DNA from: Homarus americanus
Taxonomy: Eukaryota; Arthropoda; Malacostraca; Decapoda; Nephropidae
Length of the DNA stretch: 64,000 nucleotides
Assembly: GCF_018991925.1 (NCBI RefSeq)
Contig: NW_024727654.1
Span: 366,501-430,500, forward strand
Reading direction: 5' to 3'
Shown: positions 12,336 to 23,354 of the stretch, one piece after another
Numbering within the stretch: the stretch's first letter is position 1
How the letters are laid out: every line of letters begins with the position of its first letter
Position numbers and translations under genes: made by a program
Notes under the pieces: model-generated
Databases searched by the model: none
Seen by the model: the letters and a program-made list of their open reading frames with translations, nothing else
Told to the model about the DNA's origin: nothing

Positions 12336-12394
12336 AGCAGTCATCCATTGAACATTACTAAATAATAAATGTGTCATTCTTGCAGTACCATAGT

Positions 12395-12545
12395 TTTTTT
12401 GTTTTTGTTTTTATCCTCTTCACCACTGATCGGCTCGTTAGCCGCTTGGGCGATCGGTCACGTCTCTGTTACGCACTGTTGGTGTAACAGAGACCATTGA
12501 GAAACCTTATCGAATGTTTTCAAAAAGTCCAAATAAAATATCTCT
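12395..12545 (-). pseudogene. LINE fragment: RT motif A joined directly to 3' UTR
   Basis: The minus strand reads IFYLDFLKTFDKVSQWSLL (12545-12486), which is reverse transcriptase motif A. It passes at once into a copy of the 3' sequence also found at 11318-11391, then into an A-rich tail (12395-12410). Everything between motif A and the 3' UTR is missing, so this is an internally deleted copy of the same LINE family. Confidence 0.65.
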
Positions 12546-12785
12546 AATGTCCGCCCCCAGACGCCTACTATACCATACAGACATTGTTCATCGTGGGTGA
12601 GGGAAGTACTGTGATGACATCCAGGCAGGCTGTTTGATAGTGTAGTAATGTATAAGTCTACTGTGAAGATGGAAGCAAATCATATTGCTTTTGAATGTAA
12701 TCAGTGACCGACCTCAACCATAATCTACTAATTTCTAACCAGTAACCTTATGGAACTGTTCTCAGTTTGGTGGTAGTAAGGAGAA

Positions 12786-12955
12786 GTGTTGGGAAGTTAG
12801 ACGACTAAGAAACATCAATAAGACGTTATTGAGGTGATAATTATAACAAAGATCAACAGACTAGCCTCAAGTGTTGGGAAGTTAGACGACTAAGAAACAT
12901 CAATAAGACGTTATTGAGGTGATAATTATAACAAAGATCAACAGACTAGCCTCAA
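12786..12955 (+). repeat. Perfect 85-bp tandem duplication
   Basis: Bases 12786-12870 are repeated exactly at 12871-12955. The sequence is unique-looking, not low complexity. A second unrelated tandem duplication of the same length is at 20671-20840. Confidence 0.95.
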
Positions 12956-13633
12956 TATTAACAGATAAATCAACAGGACGAATTTTCACCACCTGTTAAC
13001 GGAGAGATTAACAGTTTGTTTGCCAAGTACTGACCGCAGATCAAAATGTACAGTATACCACCAATCGGAGAGGTCTGGCGGTCACAACTTTAACGAGGTT
13101 TGTGTCCCGGCGGGTCCGAATATAGCTTTCCCTTCTCAGAATACAAAATAGTTAAAATTTATTTACAGTATTTATTATAAAAACAAAGGCGAGGGAAGAG
13201 CCAGGTAAAAAAAAAAAGATCGTGGTTGATTAGGTTTTATTGTGGGATGTAAAAAGAGGCGGATTATCGTGAACCTGATGACCCATAAGATAGTGAGACC
13301 GTAGCTCACCCGTACCTAACTCACCTACAACTATACATGAATACATATACAGTATACATCCATATACACACTGAATATGTAAGAAAAACACATATATTTC
13401 ATACAAATATTTCGTGTGCAATTGTATAAAGGTATGCACGATAAGTCCAATAGAAAAAAACGGCATTACCAAATCAGATTATGCTTCCATTTAAATGAAA
13501 GAACACCCAGTAAAGTGATCTGTGTTTATCATTATTAAAACTACAATAATGAGCCCAACCATATTACTTTGTCCAGGTAATGGAAACTATACGCACAATT
13601 TAACGACTTTTTTTAAACTGTTGATATACACAT

Positions 13634-13700
13634 GTGGAGTGCGATGGCCAAGTGGATACAGCATACTGTACATCCAGCTGTGAATGGGATACCCGGTTTT
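13634..13700 (+). mobile_element. tRNA-derived SINE relic
   Basis: TGGCCAAGTGG at 13645-13655 matches the pol III A-box consensus and is followed by CCAGCTGTGAATGGGATACC (13674-13693). Related 20-bp cores occur at 14243-14266, 34295-34314 and 44213-44232. The B box is missing or degenerate, so this is a relic rather than a tRNA gene. Confidence 0.4.
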
Positions 13701-13919
13701 ACAGTAAGAGAAATGAATGGCAGTCGAGCGCAGTGCAGTACCATAAAATAAAGGGTTTGTGTACAATGTGGTGTATTCGAACTATCCGAAATGTCGTTAT
13801 ACGCCTTCTGGACCCACCACCACGTTCATACACGACATCAGTGTCAAATAAATGCAGTTAACATCAAAATATATAAAGTATAATATTTTATTGGTGTTAA
13901 GTTTGTGACCCTCACTAAA

Positions 13920-14135
13920 GTGCGTTTTTTCCCAGCTGAGAAAAGATGCCCCGCCCCCTCCTCAAGAGTTACAGCTGATTAGCTGTTGCAAACCTGTCCG
14001 ATTTTGTCCTGAAGTAATGATGTATTTTTAAATGAGTTTATTCATAATCGTTGGGATAACCGTTTCTGACGAGAAAGATATTTAGCAAAATTATATAAAG
14101 ATACATACATTCATTATTTCAAACATAAGCACGTA
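13920..14135 (+). repeat. Left arm of long foldback element
   Basis: This ~215-bp arm is the near-perfect inverse of 14711-14739 plus 16588-16790. It includes the CCCAGCTGAGAAAAGATGCC outer part and the ATTTAGCAAAATTATATAAAG inner part. The arm is uninterrupted and so records the pre-insertion state of the right arm. A third copy in right-arm orientation is at 19615-19770. Confidence 0.85.
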
Positions 14136-14327
14136 GGACGTTTATCAGAAGTATTATACAGTACACGGATTAACTGTTAAACTCTGGCCGGGCCGGTGGA
14201 AAGTTGTTTGGACACACTTCCTAGCCCCCCTTGGTCCCTGTTCACCTAGCAGTAAAGTAGGTACCTGTTGTAAATCGAAAAGTTGCGAATTCGTATTCAG
14301 GGAAAGTTGTTGGAGTTTCCAATACCT

Positions 14328-14528
14328 TGCTGACAAACACCTATGACTCTTCAAGCTTCTACGCCCTTGACCAAAAACCTATGACCCTTCAGGCTTCTAT
14401 GCCCTTAACTCATGAGACATAAAGGCAAGCATGAATTTAGCATGCTTCCCAGATGGGCGCCGTAAGCGCTGTGAGCGCTTCATCCTGCACCGAATGTAGA
14501 AGGGTGCCCAATAAACTAAAAAAAAAAA
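14328..14528 (+). pseudogene. 5'-truncated LINE 3' UTR with poly(A)
   Basis: Starting near CTTGCTGACAAA it matches, in opposite orientation, the 3' UTR at 25444-25620: the CATGAGNCATAAAGGCAAGC stretch, the GTGCCCAATAAACTA poly(A) signal and a terminal run of A (14518-14528). It lies between the two foldback arms and contains no coding sequence. Confidence 0.7.
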
Positions 14529-14739
14529 GAAACCCTCTGGTAGCAAATTCACGCTTTCGGGGGATGCATTTAATAATACTTAATTTTTCCACAATAAGGC
14601 ATACTAAGACAAATTACGTATTAGTATTACTAAATTATGCAAAAACAACATTTTTAAAGATCAGAATCACATTGAAATATTACACGACCGTTAGCAGAGG
14701 CGGGGAAAATATGTTGTTTGAAATAATGAATGTATGTAT

Positions 14740-15380
14740 TGTAGGAATTCGTGGTATAATGTTGTCTAGCACTCAGGATGGATGGAAACTCTAAGGTGGT
14801 TTTCTTGTATAATATAAGTTATATGATAGACAGTCTGGTGCTGGAGGTGCCGTGTGGTGAGGAGCTGCTCAGTAGAGACGTTCGGTGAGTAGCGTGTTGA
14901 AGGAGGTAGATGTGCAGGAGCTTCGTTAGAGAAGATGTTGCCTGTTGCTGGCCTCCTGGTTGAATGAAAGCTGGACAGCGAGGAGCTTGCTGGAGGTGTT
15001 GCGTGTTCAGGAACCGAGAGCAGAATGAGAGAGCTGGTCGGTGAGGACGCTCAGAGAAGGACAGTTGGTGGGTCGCCATGCTCGCCGGCGGGAGCGAGGA
15101 CCGCCAGGCAGCGGCGGAGGAGGTGTTGCTTGTTCAGGAAGAATGGCCAGATTGAATCTCAATGGAGAGACAGAGCTTATATACCCAGCAGCCGTGAGTC
15201 ATCTATGAGTCATGTAGGGAAAACCCGAGAAGTAACCGGTCTTTGGCTCCGTTGCTAGGATACTGCGGCATCTGGTGACGCCGCCGCCTGGGCCGCTAGT
15301 TTGGTTGCTAGGGAAGATGGTAGCAGCTGGTGGCTGCGGCTATGCAGTTGTAGGCAGTTGTAGGGGAGACGTCCACTACA
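14740..15380 (-). repeat. LTR (3' LTR in element orientation)
   Basis: Left copy of the terminal repeat of the TRIM-like element, TGTAGG...CACTACA on the plus strand. The polypurine tract is immediately to its right. Confidence 0.9.
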
Positions 15381-15943
15381 ATACTCCCCCTTCCCTCCAG
15401 GCGGTGTAGGAGACTTGTTGTCTGTAGAGTTGCTTAGCACATGTGAGGCAGACCGGGCGGTGCATGCCACATGTGAGAACGGCGATGGCGTGAATGAGCC
15501 GATCGCTGAATACAACTGTCTAGATACACACTATCTGTGGGAGAAGGGAAAAAAGGGTGTGTGGAGGCGATGAATGTTGTGCTTCCCTCACGACAGGTAC
15601 AGAGTCGTCAGATGCGCCTGCTGGGGTGTGTGTGGGCCTGGGTCAGGAGCAGGGGCTGCGTCAGCAGAGGCGGATAAGGGCTCGTGACAGCAGCTGGGTC
15701 CACGACAGCAGCAGGGTGCAGGACATTAGCAGGGAGTACCTGAGGGAGAAAAGAGGGGTGTGTGTGGGTCCGCACTCAGGAACAGAGGCCGCATCAGGGG
15801 CGGCAGGGGTTACTGCTGGGCCGGGGTCGGCGTCTGAGGCAGGACGGGTGTGCTGGGGTCGGTAGGATGTGGTGCTTGGGGCAGGAAGAGGAGCTGGTGT
15901 CTCCTCCATCCTGTGTGAGTGCTTATCTCCCGGAGTCACCATT

Positions 15944-16587
15944 TGTAGGGTTACGGGATATAATGTTGTCTAGCACTCAGGATGGATGGAAACTCTAAGG
16001 TGGTTTTCTTGTATAATATAAGTTATATGATAGACAGTCTGGTGCTGGAGGTGCCGTGTGGTGAGGAGCTGCTCAGTAGAGACGTTCGGTGAGTAGCGTG
16101 TTGAAGGAGGGAGATGTGCAGGAGCTTCGTTAGAGAAGATGTTGCCTGTTGCTGGCCTCCTGGTTGAATGAAAGCTGGACAGTGAGGAGCTTGCTGGAGG
16201 AGGTGTTGCGTGTTCAGGGACCGAGAGCAGAATGAGAGAGCTGGTCGGTGAGGACGCTCAGAGAAGGACAGCTGGTGGGTCGCCATGCTCGCCGGCGGGA
16301 GCGAAGACCGCCAGGCAGCGGCGGAGGAGGTGTTGCTTGTTCAGGAAGAATGGCCAGAATGAATCTCAATGGAGAGACAGAGCTTATATACCCAGCAGCC
16401 GTGAGTCATCTATGAGTCATGTAGGGAAAACCCGAGAAGTAACCGGTCTTTGGCTCCGTTGCTAGGATACTGCGGCATCTGGTGACGCCGCCGCCTGGGC
16501 CGCTAGTTTGGTTGCTAGGGAAGATGGTAGCAGCTGGTGGCTGCGGCTATGCAGTTGTAGGCAGTTGTAAGGGAGACGTCCACTACA
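15944..16587 (-). repeat. LTR (5' LTR in element orientation)
   Basis: Right copy of the terminal repeat. It carries a 3-bp longer GGAGGAGG stretch near 16197 than the left copy. The candidate primer-binding site abuts its left side. Confidence 0.9.
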
Positions 16588-16790
16588 GTATCTTTATATA
16601 ATTTAGCTAAATATCTTTCTCGTCAGAAACGGTTATCCCAACGATTATGAATAAACTCATTTAGAAATACATCATTACTTCAGGACAAAATCGGACAGGT
16701 TTGCAACAGCCAATCAGCTGTACCTCTTGAGGAAGGAGCGGGGCATCTTTCTCAGCTGGGAAAAAACGCGCTTATAGTGCAGTTGGCTTC
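16588..16790 (-). repeat. Right arm of foldback element, outer part
   Basis: Inverse of 13920-14105. It continues directly from the duplicated GTAT after the LTR element. The inner part of the same arm is at 14711-14739, on the other side of the insertion. Confidence 0.85.
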
Positions 16791-16810
16791 ATTCCTGTGT
16801 TTATCACTTG

Positions 16811-17025
16811 GCTTTCAATTTCAATTTCAATTGTTTATTCCTTGATAGAGGAAGCGGGATCCTAGTGTTGTCACTACAGTAGGTACCCCTGTACAATGAC
16901 ACCAGAAGCATCTGGCAAGTGTGACAAGTGTATACAGTATAAATATTATAAAGGGGCTTACTAAAGCCTAAGGAAGGAAGGATATTCCTTTAACACATAA
17001 TCAATGTTATTTACAAAATATCTTC
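16811..17025 (+). repeat. Long inverted repeat, left copy
   Basis: It begins TCAATTTCAATTTCAATTG and is the inverse of 18778-18984, with small differences. The two copies face inward around ~1.75 kb of AT-rich sequence, so they could be the termini of one long-TIR element or two opposite insertions of one short repeat. Confidence 0.8.
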
Positions 17026-17355
17026 AAGATACGAAACAGAGAAATAAGGAAAAAGTAATTCGGAAATGGGAATAGAATAGAAATACGAAAATGGAAATAC
17101 AACATAGAACTGAAAAATGGATATAAAAATACGTAAGAAGAAAAAGAAGAGATATTGAATAAAATATGTGATGGGATTTAAACCGAGTAAAAAAAATAAT
17201 TGAAAAAGGGAATTTTATTTACGTTCCTCTATATTTACGCACACACACAAGAGAAAGTACTGTATAATTCTACTTTCTTTGCTCCGTGATTATAGAGACA
17301 GGGCAAGTTTTATACCCGGGTTTGTTTTTCTTTCCTGTGTAAAGTAAACAAAGCG

Positions 17356-17359
<4 letters not shown>

Positions 17360-17413
<54 letters not shown>
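17360..17413. repeat. (CT)n microsatellite
   Basis: 54 bases of CT. Confidence 0.97.
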
Positions 17414-17415
<2 letters not shown>

Positions 17416-17439
17416 TTCTCTCTCCAAAGGTGTATCAAG

Positions 17440-17590
17440 AATAAACTAATAAACATAATGAAACAAAATGTTAATTACCAACGACAGAAAAATAGAAGAC
17501 GAACATAATTATACAGTGAGTCAACAGAGAAATGAAGAAAACGAAATAAAACATAATAGGGAAATATTGGATAAAAAATAAATAAAATAA

Positions 17591-17621
<31 letters not shown>

Positions 17622-18777
17622 AATAATGCCCAGTAATAATAATAATGATATGTAGAATAATAATAATATTTTAGTGTGTATGATATTAAATAAAATAAAT
17701 GAAAAAAAAATATGAAGTAAAATTAATACAGTAATAAAAATCAAATAAGTGCTGAATAAGAATATAATAATCACAAATAAAAACTGAAAATAAAATAAAT
17801 ATTACGGCAAAATAACTAAAATATTAAAAAATAAATATAGAAAAAAAAAAAGAAATAATAAATAAATAAAAAACAATAAAAAATTCTCCCAGAAAACAAA
17901 ACAAAATTTTATACGAAGGACCCAAACAATTTTTAGCATCCATGAAAAAAATAATAGTTTTTATTCCTACTTGAGTTAACAATGACATTAGATAAGTCAA
18001 TGTTGCTTATAGTAAAAAAAAAATATGACCAATTTTAGTTCAAATTTCCTTTATTTTAATTGCATTTTAAATAAGATTTAATGAGATAGAGGAGAGAGGC
18101 TAACGGCTGCCCCATTTCTCCGCCTCAATAACCTCTTATAACTCGTATAAAAGATAAAACCATCGGCACTACCAACTATATATACGAGCTCTGACGTCTC
18201 AAACACAACCCACAAACAATCACAATAAACTACAGTACTTTAACTACACAAACACACACCAGCACTTGTTGATTTTGCTTTGATACAGTATTGACTTTAT
18301 TCGTATCTATTGTCTTATACATAGTGAAAAGAGCAACAGGAATGACCCTAACAGCTGTAAATCATATCAGATAGCCACTTGGGTCTGAGTGTAAGAAGGG
18401 TCTATTAACGCTGGCTCCGTTACCCTATAATTTCAAAGGTAATTTCGTTTTTTTTCTGGTATTTGACAATTGTGACTGTAAAAATAAATGGTGTTCAGTA
18501 ATTATGTAACAAATAATCGTGATAGCCTTATAAACATTCAGCTTGTCTATATAAGCAACAAACTTCACGTTACAGAAACCTAACTATATCGCTCGAGTAT
18601 ATCTACACATGCTGCCAGAACGAGAAGATTTTAACCAGGAGAGTTTAGTAACCCGACAGCCGCACCCTTATTCACTACCTCCTAAGATGTCCCCACACAC
18701 AACGCTTCCGTGACGCCTGCTGGACCACCACTCCACGACCCCCTGACGGAGACACGATGATCCTCCCAATACTGGCC
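17440..18777. other. AT-rich non-coding stretch
   Basis: AT- and AATA-rich low-complexity sequence (about 17570-17880), then ordinary AT-rich sequence. No open frame with recognisable content. The 99-codon Ile/Leu/Phe-rich minus frame at 17475-17774 is a product of the AAT composition. Confidence 0.6.
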
Positions 18778-18984
18778 AGATATTTTGTAAATAATATTGA
18801 TTATGTGTTAAAGGAACATCCTTCCTTCCTTAGGCTTTAGTAAGCCCCTTTATAATATTTATACTGTATATACTTTTCACACTTGCCAGATGCTTCTGGT
18901 GTCATTGTACAGGGGTACCTAGTGACAGCACTAGGATCCCGCTTCCTCTATCAAGGAATAAACAATTGAAATTGAAATTGAAAT
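18778..18984 (-). repeat. Long inverted repeat, right copy
   Basis: Inverse of 16811-17025. It ends in AAATTGAAATTGAAATTGA, abutting an RT fragment on its right. Confidence 0.8.
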
Positions 18985-19262
18985 TGATAGCGGACTTCAG
19001 GGGTCTGACAACGTGTGCGAGTTACATACACACCCAGGTATTTTGTCTCATTAACCCAGTCCAAGGGCGTTCCTGATAAGAGAAGGGGTGGAGGTACAAC
19101 ACGACCGTGCCACATGGCTTTTGTTTTCGCAGTTGAAAGAAGGAAACCAAGTGAATCACACTCTCTGGAGGCCAGATCAAGGGCTTCCTGCATGCTGAGG
19201 TAGTCAGGGGCTTGGAGGAGGACATCGTCGGCATATCCTGAGTGGACAACTTCTGTCGGCCA
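18985..19262 (-). pseudogene. LINE reverse transcriptase fragment (YADD region)
   Basis: Read with a frame change, the minus strand gives HSGYADDVLLQAPDYLSMQE then ALDLASRECDSLGFLLSTAKTKAMWHG...LLLSGTPLDWVNETKYLGVYV. These are RT motifs C, D and E of a non-LTR retrotransposon. It is truncated on both sides: at 18984 by the AATTGA repeat and at ~19263 by an unrelated repeat. Confidence 0.75.
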
Positions 19263-19269
19263 CGGGGAA

Positions 19270-19616
19270 AGTTAAACCCCTTAAATTTCAATTCTGAGAA
19301 AAAAGTATATTTTGGTTAAAAATTTTGTAAGGTATAAGACTTACCTTTTTGGTGGTTTTTGGCCAAAAATTTGATTTTGCTGAAAATCACAGTATGGGCA
19401 TTCCTGAGCTTGCTGAGTATGAACATGTGGGCCACGATTCGATTGCAGAGTAATTAGTGGCCAAAATGACCCTTCAAAGATTTTAGACATTTTTCAGTGC
19501 TAATTACTCATCAACTATGGGTTTCCAAGGTGTGATTTAGGGTTATTCTGAAAGTACTTAATTAGTTGAACCCCTTAAATTTCAATTCTGAGAAAAAAGT
19601 ATATTTTGGTTAAAAA
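19270..19616 (+). repeat. Direct-repeat pair, partial satellite dimer?
   Basis: About 48 bp (CCCCTTAAATTTCAATTCTG... to GGTTAAAAAT) occur at 19275-19320 and again at 19570-19616, a spacing of ~295 bp. This fits one full and one partial monomer of a ~295-bp tandem repeat. The interior is unrecognised. Confidence 0.6.
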
Positions 19617-19770
19617 TACATCATTACTTCAGGACAAAATCAGACAGGTTTGCAACAGCCAATCAGCTGTACCTCTTGAGGAAGGGGCGGGGCATCTTTC
19701 TCAGCTGGAAAAAAAACGCGTTTATAGTACAGTTGGGTTCATTCCTGTGTTTATCACTTGGCTTTGCCAA
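19615..19770 (-). repeat. Third foldback arm, truncated
   Basis: Same sequence and orientation as 16670-16812. It extends through ATTCCTGTGTTTATCACTTG, which shows the family continues past the inverted part. It is cut on its left by the 295-bp repeat. Confidence 0.8.
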
Positions 19771-22187
19771 ACTTCTCTCTCCTTAAGGTGTGAACCCAGT
19801 GGGCGGGAAGGAAGGGGAGGGGGATGCGGGGAGTGAGGAGGGAAAGTGTACAAGATATCAGTTGGGAGAGATTACAATGCAGAATAATGCTTGACAATAA
19901 CGATGGGGTTTCCTCAGCTGAGTGTAGCCGTCTAGCGCTAAACAGATGAAAATACTAAAGTTAAAATAGGATGAGAAGGGACCACAGTCATTCCCAAGTG
20001 TTCTTCCAGCAACAAACGAACCTGGAATTACTAAACGGAGAGTACAATAAGTATAGGTGTTTTTAATTAAACTTTTATTCAAGAGTCTTTATAATTCGTT
20101 TGTTTGTATTTATTTTAGCATATGGTTTTTGTACATGCCTTTCATTTTTTGTTCTGTGCTTGTCGTCTGGAACCTTCTTCGGCTTGTTTGCGGCCGATGA
20201 CTTTACCATCAATATGTACTGTACTGTATTTTTGTTAATACTGTATCCTAAAAGTCAATGCAGTTGCGTGGTCTGGAAACCTACCAGGTGAGTACATAAT
20301 AGGATAACCTAAAATTTACTTGTCGAATGTCGTGCACGGCCCAGAGGAAACTTGTAACTTGAGTGTAAATATATGACTGGAAGCGTGATCTCAGAAGAAC
20401 GGTCATTTTTCCTAATTTCACTTAACTTAATATAATGTTCTGAATCTATCACTGTATGTAAACTTAAGACTTACGATACAAACTAGTGCAGCGTCTACCA
20501 TTGATAGGTCTAGAGTCCCGCCCAGTCCTCAAAGGTTCGAGTACTCCTCATAATGGAAGAATAGGGACCTTCAACTGGCTGAATTATGTAAGAGATAAGA
20601 AATGACACCCAGAAGCAGCATCAATGATACATAAGACACGCCACCGTAACTAGTGACTTCACTTATCAACAGTTAGGAGGCAGATTTAGAGTGTAGAACC
20701 TGTTACGAAGACTGTGTATCTCACCTCTGTCTGTGGAAAGTTCCAATACCCCCCCAGTTAGGAGGCAGATTTAGAGTGTAGAACCTGTTACGAAGACTGT
20801 GTATCTCACCTCTGTCTGTGGAAAGTTCCAATACCCCCCCCCCCCCACCCATTGTGCTCAAGGGCAACAAGAACGATTTCATAACCTGGAACTTCATCTA
20901 TGGCTCAAGAAGGCGCACAGAGGAGAGTTATCCAAGTAGGGAAGAAGTTTAACATTTTTAACCTCATCTCGTTAGTCAGGGGATGTTGATGATTATAAGT
21001 GAATAGGAAAAGGATAAACTCATGTTGGTGGCAGAAGGGGGGGGGGGTAGGGGGACTTGGGGGTAAACTTTCGCCCACTGGATCCATCAATACTTGAATG
21101 GTTCAGTCAATTTATTATCGGTGAAAAATTTAAATTGAATTATTATAGAATATGACCATTTAAAACCAGGAAGGTTTACATTACCTAGTGTAAAAACTCG
21201 TCCGTGTGGCTATCTGTTCCCCATACTAACCTATAACCAATGTCGCCCTGATATTATTTTGAACAATTTTAGTTATTAGTCCAATTTGACTCGAACATAC
21301 ACTCGTTTGGCCAACACACTGATGCTATTATACTGCTGGGGCCACGATCAAGCTAGGTGAGATTAACTGCTTTACCAGACCTGTAGTAGCAATGACCCTC
21401 CCTACCTTCCTCCCAGCAATTTCACTTTGGGTACATAACTGGCGACCAAATGCAGAAAATTCCAGAACATTCCAGCAGTGTAACGGTATTTGTCCCTCCC
21501 GCCAAAACTGAGTATCAATGGTACTAGTTTTTGAAGATGTGTGTCGTTATTCTCATATCTCAGCACTAGACATTAACAAACGGTGGTAAAGCCCTGGGTG
21601 TATTTGAGCTATAGGGAGGAATGGCTGTCTGTGTCTGTCTGTCTGGCTGGCTGTCTGGCTGGCTGGCTGTCTGTCTGTCTGGCTGGCTGGCTGGCTGGCT
21701 GGTTGGGCAAGATGTAGCTAAGTATACCGTGGTGACTATGGCCTTAACCAGTAATTGAGTGAGAATAAATTGACATCTGCGGCAACCAATCATAACAATC
21801 GACATATCCTCGCCGTCTACACCTTTGGTTTATATCACAGTAACACACTTCTCAAGCTACCCGATACCCGTCATAAGAGACTCATAAACAACGTGAGTCT
21901 AAGGATGATTAGTGGTAGGGAGTCTAGCCTCAGGTAGAAGCCTCCACAGTTAACTCCCAGTCACCATTCGCTCTCAAGTCTCCAGAAACCAATTATAGAT
22001 CGACCAATGAGGGCTCTACACTTTCCTTTCAGGCGGAGTCATTATTTGTATGGTCGTCTTGTGTCTCAGTTGTAAATGAGCCAATAAGAATTAACATTTT
22101 TTCTTCTCGAGGTCCCTGTACGTCAGTGTGGGCTTATAAGGTGTGTCCCGGTACAGGGTATGGTGAGGTGGACCAACGACTCCCTAA
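19771..22187. other. Intergenic, nothing recognised except small repeats
   Basis: Contains an exact 85-bp duplication (20671-20840), C and G runs, and a CTGG/CTGT run (21625-21712). I see no gene. Confidence 0.5.
20671..20840 (+). repeat. Perfect 85-bp tandem duplication
   Basis: Bases 20671-20755 recur exactly from 20756. The second copy ends in a longer run of C. Same period as the unrelated duplication at 12786. Confidence 0.93.
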
Positions 22188-22232
22188 CATACATACATAC
22201 ATACATACATACATACATACATACATACATAC

Positions 22233-22263
<31 letters not shown>

Positions 22264-22265
22264 CA
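22188..22265. repeat. (ACAT)n microsatellite
   Basis: Tetranucleotide run with a single CTTA interruption. Confidence 0.97.
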
Positions 22266-22370
22266 GTAAGTGCTATGACTGACCGCCTCGACGACAGCTA
22301 TAGATCACCCATTAATATTTTAGTAATTAATGAGATGTGAACTTAATAATATGCTCACGGTAATCAGCAA

Positions 22371-22371
<1 letters not shown>

Positions 22372-22458
<87 letters not shown>

Positions 22459-22469
22459 TAATAATAATG
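22372..22469. repeat. (TAA)n microsatellite
   Basis: Almost pure AAT/TAA run of about 98 bases. Confidence 0.97.
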
Positions 22470-23354
22470 ACCTGACCTGACCTAACCTAGCCGAACCTAA
22501 CCATTTAGTCTAATTTGGATCAATGTGAATTTTTATTTATTCAGTTATGGTTGGAAGTTGTATGATGAATAACTTATAAACCATATCATTCATCTATAGA
22601 TCTGTACGTGTATAAGTCATGTCGGTATGTCATTTATTTCCGTACACACACTCAACATAAAGTCTATACCTGATAAATGAGCAAACTGGAATTATTATTA
22701 TTGTTATTAATTACGCCAGGTAATGAGATATTAAAATCATGGGTGGGTCTCAAAGCTTGGTGACCCATATAACGACCTCCCTAACAGCCAGCTTGGTGCC
22801 TTAGGTTACCGACGTACATTAGATAGAGGGGGATGGAGGTGGGGTGGTGGTGGAGGGGTGGCTGGGCTATATACGCTCTAGGATAACGACCTAACAGCTC
22901 CTTATAGTTGGATTTTAACCTTAATAAAATCCATCGAGAATCCGCCTGCATCTGATCGTGGAATTCATAATTGGCCTTCGGTTCACAAGGATATGACCAG
23001 CAGTGTATTCAACCGCCTTCCCGTCCCGTATCAATGTGGGTAAGAGATGAAGGAAACAGTGTGGTTGCCAACTTTGTATTATCCTGTATATAGGCCTAAC
23101 TAATATAGCTTTAATACAGCATGATAACATACACATAACATCCTATAATCAACATAAAATAACCTCCACATCAATAATCATTAACCTACATACATCAATA
23201 ACTAAATAACAAACAAACTGGACAAAACACAAGTAATCTAGCGTGTGATTGACCTTATATGCGTACATGGTAGCCTGTGGTGTGTCTGTAAATGGTTTGT
23301 GTACGTGGATGTGTATAGTTGCGTGTACATAAATGGGTACAAGTGTGTGTGTAT

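Larger units (their letters stand above)
14740..16587 (-). mobile_element. Miniature non-autonomous LTR retrotransposon (TRIM-like), complete
   Basis: Two direct repeats of 641 bp (14740-15380) and 644 bp (15944-16587) start TGTAG and end CTACA. They differ by about a dozen substitutions and a 3-bp indel by my reading. On the minus strand the primer-binding-site-like TGGTGACTCCGGGAG starts two bases after the 5' LTR (15941 downward). The polypurine tract GGAGGGAAGGGGGAG (15384-15398) lies just before the 3' LTR. The 4-bp GTAT is duplicated at 14736-14739 and 16588-16591. The 563-bp interior has no gag or pol; a 93-codon frame from 15942 starts over the primer-binding site. It would need an autonomous partner for reverse transcriptase and integrase. 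It is inserted in the right arm of a foldback element. Confidence 0.9.

Noticed and set aside
13634..13710. Possible tRNA gene
   Set aside because: The A box is good but no B box, acceptor stem or anticodon arm can be formed; treated as a SINE relic.
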